DNA from: Cellulomonas sp. S1-8
GTDB lineage: Bacteria > Actinomycetota > Actinomycetes > Actinomycetales > Cellulomonadaceae
NCBI RefSeq assembly: GCF_026184235.1
Contig: NZ_CP110806.1
Coordinates: forward strand, 1,860,001 to 1,924,000
Length of the DNA stretch: 64,000 nt
Reading direction: 5' to 3'
Position numbers and translations under genes: made by a program. The notes beneath the pieces are model-generated. The model searched no databases, was not told the origin of the DNA, and saw nothing but the letters and a program-made list of their open reading frames with translations. Shown piece after piece: positions 1 to 9,800 of this stretch. Each line of letters begins with the position of its first letter. The stretch's first letter is position 1.

Positions 1-1
1 G

Positions 2-715
2 CTGGCCGACCTCATGATGGTCGCCCCGCGCGACGTGGAGGCGTCGATCCAGCGCATCACGCAGCTGGCCCGCGCCGCCGGCATCCACCTGGTGCTGGCG
101 ACCCAGCGCCCGTCGGTGGACGTCGTCACCGGCCTGATCAAGGCCAACGTGCCGTCGCGACTCGCGTTCGCGACGAGCTCGCTGACGGACTCGCGCGTCG
201 TGCTGGACCAGCCGGGAGCCGAGAAGCTCATCGGCCAGGGCGACGCGCTGTTCCTGCCGATGGGTGCCGCCAAGCCGATGCGCACGCAGGGGGCCTGGGT
301 CTCCGAGTCGGAGATCCACGCGGTCGTCGAGCACGTCAAGACCCAGCTCAAGCCGACCTACCGTCAGGACGTCGCCGTCCAGGCCGTCAAGAAGCAGGTC
401 GACGAGGACATCGGCGACGACCTCGACCTCCTGCTGCAGGCGGCCGAGCTCGTCGTGACGACGCAGTTCGGCTCGACGTCGATGCTGCAGCGCAAGCTGC
501 GGGTCGGGTTCGCCAAGGCCGGCCGGCTCATGGACCTGCTCGAGTCGCGGGAGATCGTCGGGCCCTCCGAGGGGTCGAAGGCCCGCGAGGTGCTGCTGCA
601 GCCGGACGACCTGCCCGCGACCCTCGCGATGCTGCGCGGCGAGCCCGGACCCGCGGCACCAGCGGGCGTGGACGAGGAGAGCGACGGCGTTCGCCCTCCG
701 GTCGACGCCGACTGA
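2..715 (+). CDS. ftsK: DNA translocase FtsK, C-terminal part (cut by window edge)
   Basis: This is the C-terminal 237 residues of the FtsK/SpoIIIE ATPase that pumps chromosomal DNA through the closing septum and positions dif sites for recombination. The visible part begins inside the RecA-like motor domain, just after the Walker B region ([13 protein letters not shown]), and includes the conserved stretch [15 protein letters not shown] with the sensor glutamine/arginine, then LIGQGDALF. The last ~75 residues before the acidic tail form the FtsK gamma winged-helix domain ([36 protein letters not shown]), which reads KOPS sequences. The stop lies at 713-715 and a GGDEF/EAL gene begins 11 nt later. 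In mycobacteria ftsK also sits just upstream of pgsA and clgR, as here. Only the start is missing; nothing suggests damage. Confidence 0.97.
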   Translation: MADLMMVAPRDVEASIQRITQLARAAGIHLVLATQRPSVDVVTGLIKANVPSRLAFATSSLTDSRVVLDQPGAEKLIGQGDALFLPMGAAKPMRTQGAWVSESEIHAVVEHVKTQLKPTYRQDVAVQAVKKQVDEDIGDDLDLLLQAAELVVTTQFGSTSMLQRKLRVGFAKAGRLMDLLESREIVGPSEGSKAREVLLQPDDLPATLAMLRGEPGPAAPAGVDEESDGVRPPVDAD

Positions 716-726
716 GCGGCCGCGGC

Positions 727-2898
727 GTGGACGCAGGTGTCGTGGGCCCGTACGGCGTGGTCAGCACGGTCATCGCCGTGGTCGCGATCGCTGCGCTCGC
801 CACGGTGCTGGTGCTCCTGCGCCGCGAGCGCGCGCAGGCGCGACGCAACGCCGACCTCGTCCGTGTGGCCCGTGACCTGAACCGGCGCTACGACGCGCTC
901 CAGCGCGTCACGAGCGAGGGCGTGCTGGTGCAGTCGAGGGACGGCGTGGTGCAGGACCTGTCCGAGCGCGCGGCACAGGTGCTCGGCCTCACGCGCGAGT
1001 CGGTGGTCGGCGTCCACGTCGGACGGTTGCCGGTGGTGCTGCTCGACGACCGCGGCCTGGCCGTCAACCCCGCGCTCGTGCTCGGGCGGCGTGACGGTGA
1101 GGACGACCGCACGACGGTCGTCACCCTCGTCCCGCCGGGGCCGGGCGCCCGACCGTCGGTCGTGCAGGTGACGAGCCGTGCCATGCCCGCGGACGAGAGC
1201 GGCGAGATCGCCGTGCTGACGACCATCGTGGACATCACGGCGCGGCACGACGTCGAGGTGGCCCTGTCGCGCAGCGAGACGCAGTTCAAGGTCGCGATGG
1301 AGAACGCGCCGATCGGCATGGCCCTCGTCGACCTCGAGTGGCGCATCACCGAGGCCAACGTCGCGCTGGCCGAGCTGCTGGGGACCCACGCGACGGCGCT
1401 GCGTGGCTACCGGGTCGACGAGCTGAGCGCACCCGAGGACCGCGCCCGGCAGCGCATGGAGGTGGACAAGCTCCTCGGTGGCGGGCAGCAGCGGTTCTCG
1501 CTGGAGATGCGGTGCCGGCGCGCCGACGAGCAGCTCGTGTGGGTCGTCCTCGACGCCGCGCTGGTGCGCAGCGCCGACGGTCAGGCCGACCACTTCGTGG
1601 TGCAGGTGCGCGACGCGACGGAGTCGAAGATGCAGGCCGAGATGCTGACGCACCGGGCGATGCACGACCCGCTCACCGGTCTCGCGAACCGCACCCTGCT
1701 GCAGGAGGTGCTGCAGGCGTCGCTCTCCCAGCCGGGTGCGGTCGACCGCATCGCCGTGCTCGCGTGCGACCTCGACGGGTTCAAGGCCATCAACGACCGC
1801 TACGGTCACGCGGCCGGGGACGACATCCTCGTGCACGTCGCGGGCGTGCTGCGCGCGGCGACCCACGGTGGGGGGACGGTCGCGCGGCTCGGGGGCGACG
1901 AGTTCGTCGTGGTGCTGCAGGACGTCCACGCCGCCAAGGCGGTCTTCGAGGTCGCGAACGAGATCCATTCCGGCCTCGCGGAACCCGTGCGGGTGGGGCG
2001 CCGACGCCTCGGCGTGGGCGCCAGCGTCGGCATCGCGCTCGCCGAGCCCCACCTCGTCGAGGCGGGGGCGCCGACCCTGCTCGCCGCCGCCGACGCGGCG
2101 CTGTACCGGGCCAAGCAGTCCGGCCGGGGCCGCACCGAGGTCTACGACACGTCGATGGAGCTGGCCGCACCGTCCAACGTGCACCGCGAGCTCGTCCAGG
2201 CCATGGAGTCCGGTCAGCTCGTCGTGCACTACCAGCCGATCGTCGACCTGTCCGACGGGCACGTCGTGGGGTACGAGGCGCTGGTGCGGTGGGAGCACCC
2301 GCACCGCGGCCTGCTGCTTCCCGGCGCCTTCCTGCCGCAGATCCAGGAGGCGGGCGTCTCGGTGATGCTCGGTCAGCTCGTGGCGTCGCGGGTCGTGGAG
2401 TTCCTCGCGACCACCGCGGACGACGGCCGGTGGGTGTCGGTCAACGTGTCTGCCGACCAGCTGGGGGACTCCGAGCTCGCCACGCGCCTGCTGCAGGACC
2501 TCTCGCGCCACCGCGTGACCGCCGGGCGTCTCGTCCTGGAGCTCACCGAGTCCTCGCTCGTCGCGTCCGGCACGCGGATCCGGCACGAGCTCACGCAGCT
2601 GTCGGCTGCGGGCGTGCCCATCCTGCTCGACGACTTCGGGACGGGCGTCTCGCCGCTGTCGTACCTGCGCGACCTGCCGGTCGCGGGCGTGAAGCTCGAC
2701 ATGTCGTTCACGTCGGGGATCCCGCACGACCCCACGGCGGGCAAGGTGGTGCGCGCGCTGGGTGCGCTCGCGCGGGAGCTCGCGATGGTGACCATCGCGG
2801 AGGGCATCGAGAACGAGGAGCAGGCGGACTTCCTGCGCCGCAACGGGTGGCGGTACGGGCAGGGCTGGCTCTACGGGGGCGCGCGGCCGTTCGAGTGA
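727..2898 (+). CDS. Bifunctional diguanylate cyclase/phosphodiesterase (TM-PAS-PAS-GGDEF-EAL)
   Basis: A 723-residue c-di-GMP turnover protein with a GTG start 11 nt after ftsK. One N-terminal membrane helix (about residues 13-34) is followed by two PAS-like sensor domains (about 45-160 and 185-300), a GGDEF domain (about 310-475, GGDEF signature near residue 389) and an EAL domain (about 485-720, EAL near residue 517). The EAL metal and catalytic motifs look intact (YEALVRWE, LLDDFGTG, KLD, AEGIE), and the GGDEF signature is canonical, so both synthesis and hydrolysis are possible. The RxxD inhibitory site that usually sits five residues before GGDEF is absent (HGGG instead), so classical product inhibition is unlikely. 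The two PAS domains carry no residues that identify a ligand. It converges on the capA-like gene, leaving a 10-nt gap. Confidence 0.93.
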   Translation: MDAGVVGPYGVVSTVIAVVAIAALATVLVLLRRERAQARRNADLVRVARDLNRRYDALQRVTSEGVLVQSRDGVVQDLSERAAQVLGLTRESVVGVHVGRLPVVLLDDRGLAVNPALVLGRRDGEDDRTTVVTLVPPGPGARPSVVQVTSRAMPADESGEIAVLTTIVDITARHDVEVALSRSETQFKVAMENAPIGMALVDLEWRITEANVALAELLGTHATALRGYRVDELSAPEDRARQRMEVDKLLGGGQQRFSLEMRCRRADEQLVWVVLDAALVRSADGQADHFVVQVRDATESKMQAEMLTHRAMHDPLTGLANRTLLQEVLQASLSQPGAVDRIAVLACDLDGFKAINDRYGHAAGDDILVHVAGVLRAATHGGGTVARLGGDEFVVVLQDVHAAKAVFEVANEIHSGLAEPVRVGRRRLGVGASVGIALAEPHLVEAGAPTLLAAADAALYRAKQSGRGRTEVYDTSMELAAPSNVHRELVQAMESGQLVVHYQPIVDLSDGHVVGYEALVRWEHPHRGLLLPGAFLPQIQEAGVSVMLGQLVASRVVEFLATTADDGRWVSVNVSADQLGDSELATRLLQDLSRHRVTAGRLVLELTESSLVASGTRIRHELTQLSAAGVPILLDDFGTGVSPLSYLRDLPVAGVKLDMSFTSGIPHDPTAGKVVRALGALARELAMVTIAEGIENEEQADFLRRNGWRYGQGWLYGGARPFE

Positions 2899-2908
2899 GA
2901 CGGCCGCG

Positions 2909-4234
2909 TCAGCGGGTGCGGGGGACCACCAGGGGCGGTGCCCCGGTCGCGGCGACGGGCGTCGTGCGCTCGGGCGCCTGCGCACCTGCCGCCGCACGGA
3001 CCAGGGCGAGGCGGTCGGCGACCTGCGACGCCGTGAGCGTGGCGGTGCCGTCCGGCACGTCCGTCAGCGCGTGCACCTGGTGGCGCCCGCGCCGGTCCAC
3101 GGTCACCGGCGTCCACTGCACCCCGACGACGCGCGGGGGTCCTGCCGGCGTGCCGGTCGCGGGGTCGGCGCCGGTCGCGACGACCTGGGCCGTGAGCAGC
3201 AGCCCGGACGCGGTCTCCGCGGCGCAGCACGCCTCGTCCTGGTTCGACAGGTAGTTGCCCAGCCCGTAGGCGACCCACATGCCCGCGCCGCCGGGCCCGC
3301 CGGCGAGCCGCTCGACCGGCTGCGGGACGTGCGCGTGGTGGCCGATCACGAGGTCGACGACCCCGGAGTCGGCGAGCCGCCGGGCGAGGGTGCGCTGCGT
3401 GTCCGTCGGCGCGGTGCGGTACTCGGTGCCCCAGTGCAGGCTCACGAGCACGAGGTCGGCCCCCGCGGCGCGGGCGGCGGTCGCGCGGCGCACGACGTCG
3501 TCACCGTCGAGCAGCTGGACGGACCAGGGTGCGTCGGCGGGGACCGGCATGCCGTTGGTGCCGTAGGTCGCCGCCAGGTGGGCGACCGTGACCGTCCGGC
3601 CCTCGCGCTCGAGGCGGTAGACCTGTGGCTGCGCGTCCTGCTCGGCGGACCGCGCGGTGCCCACGTGGCCGAGCCCGGCGGCGTCGAGCGCGTCCAGCGT
3701 CGCGACGACCCCGGCAGTCCCGCGGTCCACGGAGTGGTTGGACGCGGTCGAGCAGCCGTCCCATCCCTGGTCGGCGAGGCCGGCGGCGATCTGCGCGGGC
3801 GACCCGAACAGGGGGTACCCCGACGGTGCGGTGCCCGGCGGCGCGACGGGTACCTCCAGGTGGCACAGGGCCAGGTCGGCCGCCGACACCCACGGGTCGA
3901 GCGGGTCGAGCAGCCGCCCGAAGTCGTAGCCGTCGCCGTCGCGCGCCGACCGCACGACGGGCAGGTGGGGCAGGACGTCCCCCGTGGCGACGACGCTGAG
4001 CGCGACGTCCGGCTCACGGGTCGGGGCGGGTGCCGGCGAGGGCGCCGCGGAGGCGGGCGCGGGCGCCGACGTGAACGCACCCGCGACCGTCGGGGCGAGG
4101 CCCGCCGGTGTGCGCGGGACGGCGCCGAGCGCACCCGCCGCGCCCGCGGCCCCGACGACGACGAGGCCGGTCAGGGTGCACGCGATCACGGCCGGGAGCA
4201 CCGGTCGGTGCAGGTCACGTGCGTGGCGGGGCAC
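2909..4234 (-). CDS. CapA family protein (poly-gamma-glutamate capsule / metallophosphatase-like), membrane anchored
   Basis: A 441-residue CapA/PgsA-family protein. An N-terminal hydrophobic segment (about residues 14-40) is followed by a Pro/Ala-rich stretch and the CapA domain with its metallophosphatase-like motifs: SVVATGDVLPHLPVV (GD motif), LCHLEVPVA, ASNHSVDRG, SLHWGTEY and VIGHHAHVPQP. In Bacillus CapA works in export or attachment of poly-gamma-glutamate, but actinobacterial homologues usually lack the capB/capC ligase genes, and none is present here, so the substrate is unknown. The protein is expected to be anchored in the membrane with its catalytic domain outside. It stands alone on the minus strand between two plus-strand genes and so appears to be its own transcript. 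Confidence 0.88.
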   Translation of the reverse strand: MPRHARDLHRPVLPAVIACTLTGLVVVGAAGAAGALGAVPRTPAGLAPTVAGAFTSAPAPASAAPSPAPAPTREPDVALSVVATGDVLPHLPVVRSARDGDGYDFGRLLDPLDPWVSAADLALCHLEVPVAPPGTAPSGYPLFGSPAQIAAGLADQGWDGCSTASNHSVDRGTAGVVATLDALDAAGLGHVGTARSAEQDAQPQVYRLEREGRTVTVAHLAATYGTNGMPVPADAPWSVQLLDGDDVVRRATAARAAGADLVLVSLHWGTEYRTAPTDTQRTLARRLADSGVVDLVIGHHAHVPQPVERLAGGPGGAGMWVAYGLGNYLSNQDEACCAAETASGLLLTAQVVATGADPATGTPAGPPRVVGVQWTPVTVDRRGRHQVHALTDVPDGTATLTASQVADRLALVRAAAGAQAPERTTPVAATGAPPLVVPRTR

Positions 4235-4343
4235 CCGGGGAGGCTAGTCGGTCATCCGTCCAGGTGACGCCGCCGGACGGGTGATGTCGCGGGCGAACGT
4301 GCCGCCGTCGGGCGTGGCCCGCCCCGGCCCGTAGGCTGGGCGC

Positions 4344-4937
4344 GTGGTCGACGACGCACCTTCCGCATGGAACCCGGCCAACGTCGTCACGGTCCTGCGC
4401 ATCGCCGTCGTGCCCGTGTTCGCCGTGGTCCTGCTCGCCGACGGCGGGCACACCGTCACGGGCCGTCTCCTCGCGACCGGGCTCTTCGTCCTCGCCGCCG
4501 CGTCGGACCGCCTGGACGGCTGGCTCGCGCGCCGGTCGGGTCAGGTCACCGACATCGGCAAGATCCTCGACCCCATCGCCGACAAGCTGCTGATCGGGTC
4601 CGCCCTGGTCCTGCTGTCCTGGCTGGGTGACCTGTCGTGGGCGGTGACGGCGGTGGTGCTGGTCCGCGAGCTCGGCATCACCGTGATGCGGTTCTTCCTG
4701 CTGCGGTACGTGGTCCTGCCCGCCTCGCGCGGCGGCAAGCTCAAGACCGTCCTGCAAGCCGTCGCGATCTCGCTGTACCTGCTGCCGCTCGCGCACCTGC
4801 CCCCGGCCGTGGCGGTGCTCGCGGCCCTGGCGATGGCGCTCGCGGTCGTCGTCACCCTCCTGACGGGATTGGACTACGTGCGCGACGCGCTGCGCATCCG
4901 ACGCGCTGCCGGGCTCCCGCCGTCAGCAGGTCGGTGA
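4344..4937 (+). CDS. pgsA: CDP-diacylglycerol--glycerol-3-phosphate 3-phosphatidyltransferase
   Basis: A 197-residue integral membrane CDP-alcohol phosphatidyltransferase that makes phosphatidylglycerol phosphate, the precursor of phosphatidylglycerol and cardiolipin. The family signature D-x2-D-G-x2-A-R-x8-G-x3-D-x3-D is complete (SDRLDGWLARRSG ... GKILDPIAD, about residues 53-80). Several hydrophobic segments follow. The start is GTG at 4344; the N-terminus (WNPANVVTVLRI) matches other PgsA proteins. The stop TGA overlaps the GTG of cinA (GTGA), so pgsA-cinA are translationally coupled, and clgR follows. The order ftsK/pgsA/clgR is the mycobacterial pgsA3 arrangement. Confidence 0.95.
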   Translation: MVDDAPSAWNPANVVTVLRIAVVPVFAVVLLADGGHTVTGRLLATGLFVLAAASDRLDGWLARRSGQVTDIGKILDPIADKLLIGSALVLLSWLGDLSWAVTAVVLVRELGITVMRFFLLRYVVLPASRGGKLKTVLQAVAISLYLLPLAHLPPAVAVLAALAMALAVVVTLLTGLDYVRDALRIRRAAGLPPSAGR

Positions 4938-5467
4938 ACCCGTCCCGCGGTGACGCAGCCGCGCTGCTGGACACCCTGCGGCGCCGCGGCTGGACGCTCG
5001 CGGTCGCCGAGTCGCTCACGGGCGGGCTCGTCACGGCGACGCTCGTCGACGTGCCGGGCGCCTCGGACGTCCTGCGGGGCGGTGTCGTGCCGTACGCGAC
5101 CGACCTCAAGGCCACGCTGCTCGGCGTCGAGGCGGACCTGCTCGCGCAGCGTGGTGCGGTCGACCCCGACGTCGCGCTCGCGATGGCCGACGGCGTCCGA
5201 CGCCGGCTCGGTGCCGACCTGGGTCTGGCGACCACGGGGGTCGCCGGGCCGGACCCGCAGGACGGTCGGGCACCCGGCACGGTGCACGTCGCGGTGAGCA
5301 CCGGCACCGTGCGCGAGGTCCGCAGCCTGGAGCTGGCCGGCGACCGCGCAGCCGTGCGCGCCGCCGCGTGCGCGGCGGTGCTCGCGCTCGCCGCGGACGT
5401 GCTCGACCGGGCGGACGGGGCCCGTCCGGGAACACGCGGCACGGGTGCCGCGTTGGGTGGGGTGTGA
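4934..5467 (+). CDS. cinA: CinA-family nicotinamide-nucleotide amidohydrolase
   Basis: A 177-residue protein consisting only of the CinA C-terminal domain (PncC type), which deamidates nicotinamide mononucleotide to nicotinate mononucleotide in pyridine nucleotide salvage. The conserved blocks are [23 protein letters not shown] near the N-terminus, [17 protein letters not shown], and [22 protein letters not shown]. The N-terminal MoCF-like domain of long CinA proteins is absent, which is normal for actinobacteria. I chose GTG 4934 because it overlaps the pgsA stop; upstream in-frame starts would run back into pgsA. The Ala/Gly-rich last ~15 residues are not conserved. Confidence 0.9.
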   Translation: MNPSRGDAAALLDTLRRRGWTLAVAESLTGGLVTATLVDVPGASDVLRGGVVPYATDLKATLLGVEADLLAQRGAVDPDVALAMADGVRRRLGADLGLATTGVAGPDPQDGRAPGTVHVAVSTGTVREVRSLELAGDRAAVRAAACAAVLALAADVLDRADGARPGTRGTGAALGGV

Positions 5468-5532
5468 ACAGCACCCGGACGCCCGAGCGCGGGACAGGCG
5501 CACGCGTCGGCGGTGCGCGGTACGGTGGACGT

Positions 5533-5554
5533 CTCCCGGCTCCACGGCCGGGAG
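5533..5554. other. GC-rich hairpin between cinA and clgR
   Basis: CTCCCGGC (5533-5540) pairs with GCCGGGAG (5547-5554) around a 6-nt loop. There is no T-run after it, so it may be a weak actinobacterial terminator for pgsA-cinA or a leader structure of the clgR mRNA. It suggests clgR has its own promoter in the 161-nt gap. Confidence 0.4.
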
Positions 5555-5628
5555 CAGCAAGTTCGACGGCCGCGCGCACCGCGGGACCGTCCGGTGACCG
5601 AGGACGTGACGTGAGGGGAGGAGCCCAG

Positions 5629-5958
5629 ATGGTCGTTCTACGACGAGAGATCGGCGACGTCCTGCGGGACGCACGCCAGCGCCAGGGCCGGACCCTGCGC
5701 GAGGTCTCCTCAGCCGCTCGCGTGTCGCTCGGGTACCTCAGCGAGGTCGAGCGTGGGCAGAAGGAGGCGTCGTCGGAGCTGCTCAGCAGCATCTGCGACG
5801 CGCTCGACCTGCCGTTGTCCCTGGTGCTGCGCGAGGTCAGCGACCGCGTCGCCGTGGCCGAGGGCCTGCTCATCCCGGACACCGTGCCGGTCGACCTCAC
5901 GGTCGGCGGGGACGCCGGTTGGGCCATGTCCCGGTCGGCGCTCGCTCCGGTCGGCTGA
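5629..5958 (+). CDS. clgR: HTH transcriptional regulator ClgR (clp gene regulator)
   Basis: A 109-residue Xre-type DNA-binding protein. The helix-turn-helix (about residues 7-62) contains [21 protein letters not shown] followed by [15 protein letters not shown], the typical ClgR pattern. ClgR activates clpP1P2, clpC and other proteolysis or envelope-stress genes and is itself degraded by Clp; its C-terminus often ends in small hydrophobic residues recognised by ClpP (here SALAPVG). The ATG at 5629 is preceded by a strong AGGGGAGGAG Shine-Dalgarno sequence, which decides the start over upstream in-frame codons. Position next to pgsA is the same as Rv2745c in Mycobacterium tuberculosis. No pspA-like gene follows here. 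Confidence 0.92.
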   Translation: MVVLRREIGDVLRDARQRQGRTLREVSSAARVSLGYLSEVERGQKEASSELLSSICDALDLPLSLVLREVSDRVAVAEGLLIPDTVPVDLTVGGDAGWAMSRSALAPVG

Positions 5959-5989
5959 CCAGGCGCACCCGCCTCGATCGCGCCCCGGC

Positions 5990-6811
5990 TCAGGTGCGTC
6001 CGCGCACCTGGCAGCCCGGGCACCAGAACACCCGGCGCTGCGTCGGTGGCTCGCCCACCTCACCGCGCGCGACGCGGGCACCGCAGCGTCCGCACGTCCG
6101 GCCCTCGCGGCCGTAGACCGTCGCCGGGGGGCGGCCCGAGGCGACCGCGGCGCGGAGCTGCGCCCGCGCCGCGCGCAGGACCTCGTCGGCGTCGGTGACC
6201 TGGTCGGCCGGTGCCCAGGGCCACCAGCCGCGCGCGAACAGCGACTCGGCCATGAAGATTGTGCCGAGTCCGGCGACCACGCGCTGGTCGAGCAGCACCT
6301 CGGCCACCGGTCGAGGACCTTGGGCGGACCAGCGGCGCAGCGCCTCGTCGATCCCCGGCGTGGGCAGGTCGAGCACCGGGGGCCCCGCCCACGGGACGCC
6401 CGGGCTGGTGTCGAAGTCGCCGTCGAGGACGTCCGGCCCCAGGTGACCCAGCAACGTGCGTTCGGCGCTCGTCGGGACCACGTCGAGCATCCCCAGCAGA
6501 TACCCGACGGCCGTCCAGCGCTCGTCACCCAGCACCGCGCGGACCTGTGGTGAGCGGGCGGCGGCGCGGCGTTCCGCGGTCGGGACGATCCGCCACGTCC
6601 CGTCCATCCGCAGGTGGGTGTGCAGCGTGCGGCCGTCGTCGAACCGCGTCAGCAGGTGCTTGCCGTACGGGCGGGTGCCCAGGACCGTGCGCCCGGTGAG
6701 GTCCACGGTGGCGGCCGTCGGCCACCGCAGGTCCGCACGCACCAGCCGGTGCCCCGCCAGCGCACGGTCGAGGTGCGCGGCCGTGCGCCGCAGCACGTCA
6801 CCCTCCGGCAC
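5990..6811 (-). CDS. nei2: Endonuclease VIII-type DNA glycosylase (Nei2)
   Basis: A 273-residue Fpg/Nei-family base-excision glycosylase and AP lyase that removes oxidised bases. The mature N-terminus PEGD gives the catalytic proline nucleophile and glutamate (P2, E3). YGKHLLTRF carries the conserved lysine, VAGLGTIFMAESLF is the helix-two-turn-helix, and the C-terminal zinc finger is CGRCGA ... WCPGC. The arrangement lhr then nei2, in the same direction with an 18-nt gap, is the one seen in mycobacteria and supports a joint DNA-repair transcript. The start is GTG preceded by GGGGAG. Confidence 0.93.
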   Translation of the reverse strand: MPEGDVLRRTAAHLDRALAGHRLVRADLRWPTAATVDLTGRTVLGTRPYGKHLLTRFDDGRTLHTHLRMDGTWRIVPTAERRAAARSPQVRAVLGDERWTAVGYLLGMLDVVPTSAERTLLGHLGPDVLDGDFDTSPGVPWAGPPVLDLPTPGIDEALRRWSAQGPRPVAEVLLDQRVVAGLGTIFMAESLFARGWWPWAPADQVTDADEVLRAARAQLRAAVASGRPPATVYGREGRTCGRCGARVARGEVGEPPTQRRVFWCPGCQVRGRT

Positions 6812-6829
6812 GGCGCTCCCCGTCGCGTG

Positions 6830-9800
6830 TCACGACGCCTGCAGACGCAGGCCGCGGGGCGTCGTGAGGAACCCGGCAGCCGTCAGCGCGGCCGCGGCAG
6901 GCCCGGCGAGCACCTCGGACGAGAGCACCTGCACGCCGTCGATGCGCTCCACGGTCAGTCGCCCGGAGCGGCGGTCGCGAGTGGTGGTGACGAGGGCAGC
7001 GGCCGCGGCCGCCAGGACCGCCGGGTCGTCGGTGAAGGTGAGCAGCGTGCGTCCGCCGCGCTCGAGGTACAGCACGAGCGCCCCGTCGACGAGGGTGACC
7101 AGCGCCCCGGCCTTGCGCCCCGGGCGGTGGCGTGCGCCGTCGCGGCCGGCGGGCGTGTCGGGCCAGGCCAGCGCGGCACCGTAGGGGTTGGCCGGGTCGG
7201 TCGCCGCGAGCACGACCGACCACGGGAGGTCCTGCCGCGAGCCCCCGCGGTCGCTCACCCCGGGGGACCACGTGCCGGGTCCCGACGGAGCGCCCCACGC
7301 CGGGGGCGGGACGTCCTGCCAGGGCAGGGAGGGGCCGGCAGCGGGTGCCGCGTCGCGCCGGTCGGCGGCACGCTCGCGCGCCCGGTCCACGACCTCCGCG
7401 TCGGAGCGCAGACGGTCGACCGCGCCCGGAAGGGCGAACTGCGACCCACCGAGACGTTCCACGAAGTAGCCGCGCCGCACCTGCCCGGCCTGCTCGAGCG
7501 CGCTGAGGACGCGGTACACGCCCGCGAACCGCCCGCCGATGCCCTCGGCGGGTGCGACCGCGCGCGTCAGCACGCCGTGGCGGTCCAGCAGCTGTGCCGC
7601 GAGGGCGTGCGCGCGCACGGTCACGTCGGGTTCACGCGGCGGCAGCAGGGACCAGCGCCCGGCGCCCGGGCCCGACGACCGGGCCCCGCCCCGCGCGCCG
7701 GCGACGTCGAGGGACGCGCCGGGCAGGCCGAGGCGGCCACCGGCCCGCAGACCCAGACGGGGACGCAGCGGGCGACCCCGCACGGGTGCGCTGCGCGTGC
7801 GGTGCGCCGTCGCGCCGCCCGCGAGCCACGCGCGCAACGGGCCGAGCCCGTCGTTCGTCACCCGACCGGCCCACACCAGGTCCCAGAGCGCCGCCTGGAC
7901 GCCGGCCGCGTCGGGTGGCGCGTCGTCGTCGAGCCAGACCGCCGCCACGCGGTCGGCCAGGGACGCGAGGAACCAGGCGCCGCCGTCCTCCAGCGCCGTG
8001 AGCACGGCACGGTGGGTGCGCTCCGCGGCCGGGGCGTCGGGGTCGTCGAGGTCGGGCACGGGAGCGAGCGTCAGGTCGGCGACGGCTGCCGGGTGCAGCG
8101 AGACGAGGCCGTCGTGCCCGGCCAGCGGCGCGTGCCCCGCCCACAGCACCTCACCCGCGGACGTCAGCTCGTCCAGCATCGCCGGCACGTAGTCGGGGAC
8201 GCGTGCGGGGAGCACGTGGGTCTCCAGCGCCGACGCCGGCACGGCGAACCCGGCGAGCTGCTCGACCGCCCGGGCGACCGCGTCGACGCCGCGCAGCCCG
8301 CTCGGGCGTCGTCCGACCGCCTGCACGCCCTGCCACTGCGGCAGGAACACCCCGAGCGCCTGCGGGTCGACCGGCTCGACCTGCGCGCGCAGCGCGGCGA
8401 GCGAGCGCTGCCGCAGCCGGCGCAGCACGTCGGCATCGCAGAACTCGTCACCCGTGCCGCCGAGGACGTCCGGACGCAGGCGTCCCTGCACGAGCACGCC
8501 GGACGCCTCCAACCGGCGCAGCACCTCGGTGACCACCGCGATGCCGAGGCCGAAGCGCGCGGCGGCCTGGGCGGCCGGGAACGGGCCGTGCGTCCGCGCG
8601 TGGCGGCGCAGCAGGTCCGCCAGCGGGTCGGGGAGCACCTCGGTGAAGACCTCCGGCACGCCGACGGGCAGCGCCACGCCGAGCGCGTCCCGCAGGCGAC
8701 CGGCGTCCTCGACGGCCGCCCACTGCTCCGCGCGCCCCGCGGGCTGCCCGCCGAGCCGCACGCGGATGGCCCGGCGCGCGGCGGCGAGCTCCTCGAGCCA
8801 CGCGGGCACGTCGTCGCGCACCTCGGGACGCGTGCGCGCCGCCACCTCGTCGGCGGGCAGCGGACCGTGGCGACGCAGCACGTCGGCGAGCTGCTCGATC
8901 GTGCCGGCCTGCCGGTCCGGTGCCGTGCCCGCGAGCTCGGCCTCGGTGCGCTCGACCGCCTCGGGGTCCAGCAGGTCGGCGAGCTGCGACTCGCCCCCGG
9001 TGCCGAGCAGCTCGGCCAGGAGCGTGGGGTCGAGCGTGAGGGCAGCGGCGCGACGCTCCGCGAGCGGGGCGTCGCCCTCGTAGAGGAACTGCGCGGTGTA
9101 CCCGAACAGCAGCGACTGCGCGAAGGGGGAGGGGTGCGGGGTCGTCACCTCGACGACCCGCACCCGGCCCGCACCGATGTCGCGCATGAGCGTGATCAGC
9201 GCACCGGTGTCGAAGTCGTCCTGCAGGCACTCGCGGACCGCCTCGAGCAGGATCGGGAAGTCCGGGTACCGCACCGCCACCTCGAGCAGCTGCGCGGCGC
9301 GCTGGCGCTGCTGCCACAGCGGTTGCCGGCGGTCCGGGCGTCGCCGGGGGAGCAGCAACGCGCGCCCGGCGGCCTCGCGGAACCGCGCCGCGAACATCGC
9401 GGACGCCCCGAGCTCGTCACGGACGGCCGTCATCACCTCGTCCGGGTCGAGCAGCAGGTCGTCCAGCGTGAGCCGCGGCCCGCGGTCCTCGCCCGACGCG
9501 TCCTGCCCCCACTCGGGGTCGACGGCGCCGTCGAGCACGTCCGGCAGGCGCAGCACGATGCCGTCGTCGGCGTGCATGGCGGCCGCGTCGACGCCGTACC
9601 GCTGCCGCAGGCGCGCCGCGAGCACGAGCGCCCACGGCGCGTGGACCCGCGCGCCGTGCGGCGAGTGCAGCACGATGCGCCAGTCGCCCAGCTCGTCACG
9701 GAACCGCTCGACGACGACGACCGTGTCGCTCGGCAGCTGACCGGTGGCTGCCTGCTGGTCGCGCAGGTACGTCAGCAGGTTGTCGGCCGCCCACGCGTCC

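Noticed and set aside
364..2997. Long minus-strand open frame opposite ftsK and the GGDEF/EAL gene
   Set aside because: It is an Arg/His/Asp-rich shadow of well-supported plus-strand genes, typical of very GC-rich DNA; no domain is recognisable.
5520..5600. ClgR self-binding site upstream of clgR
   Set aside because: GTTCGACGGCCGCG at about 5561 has some likeness but does not match a published ClgR operator well enough.
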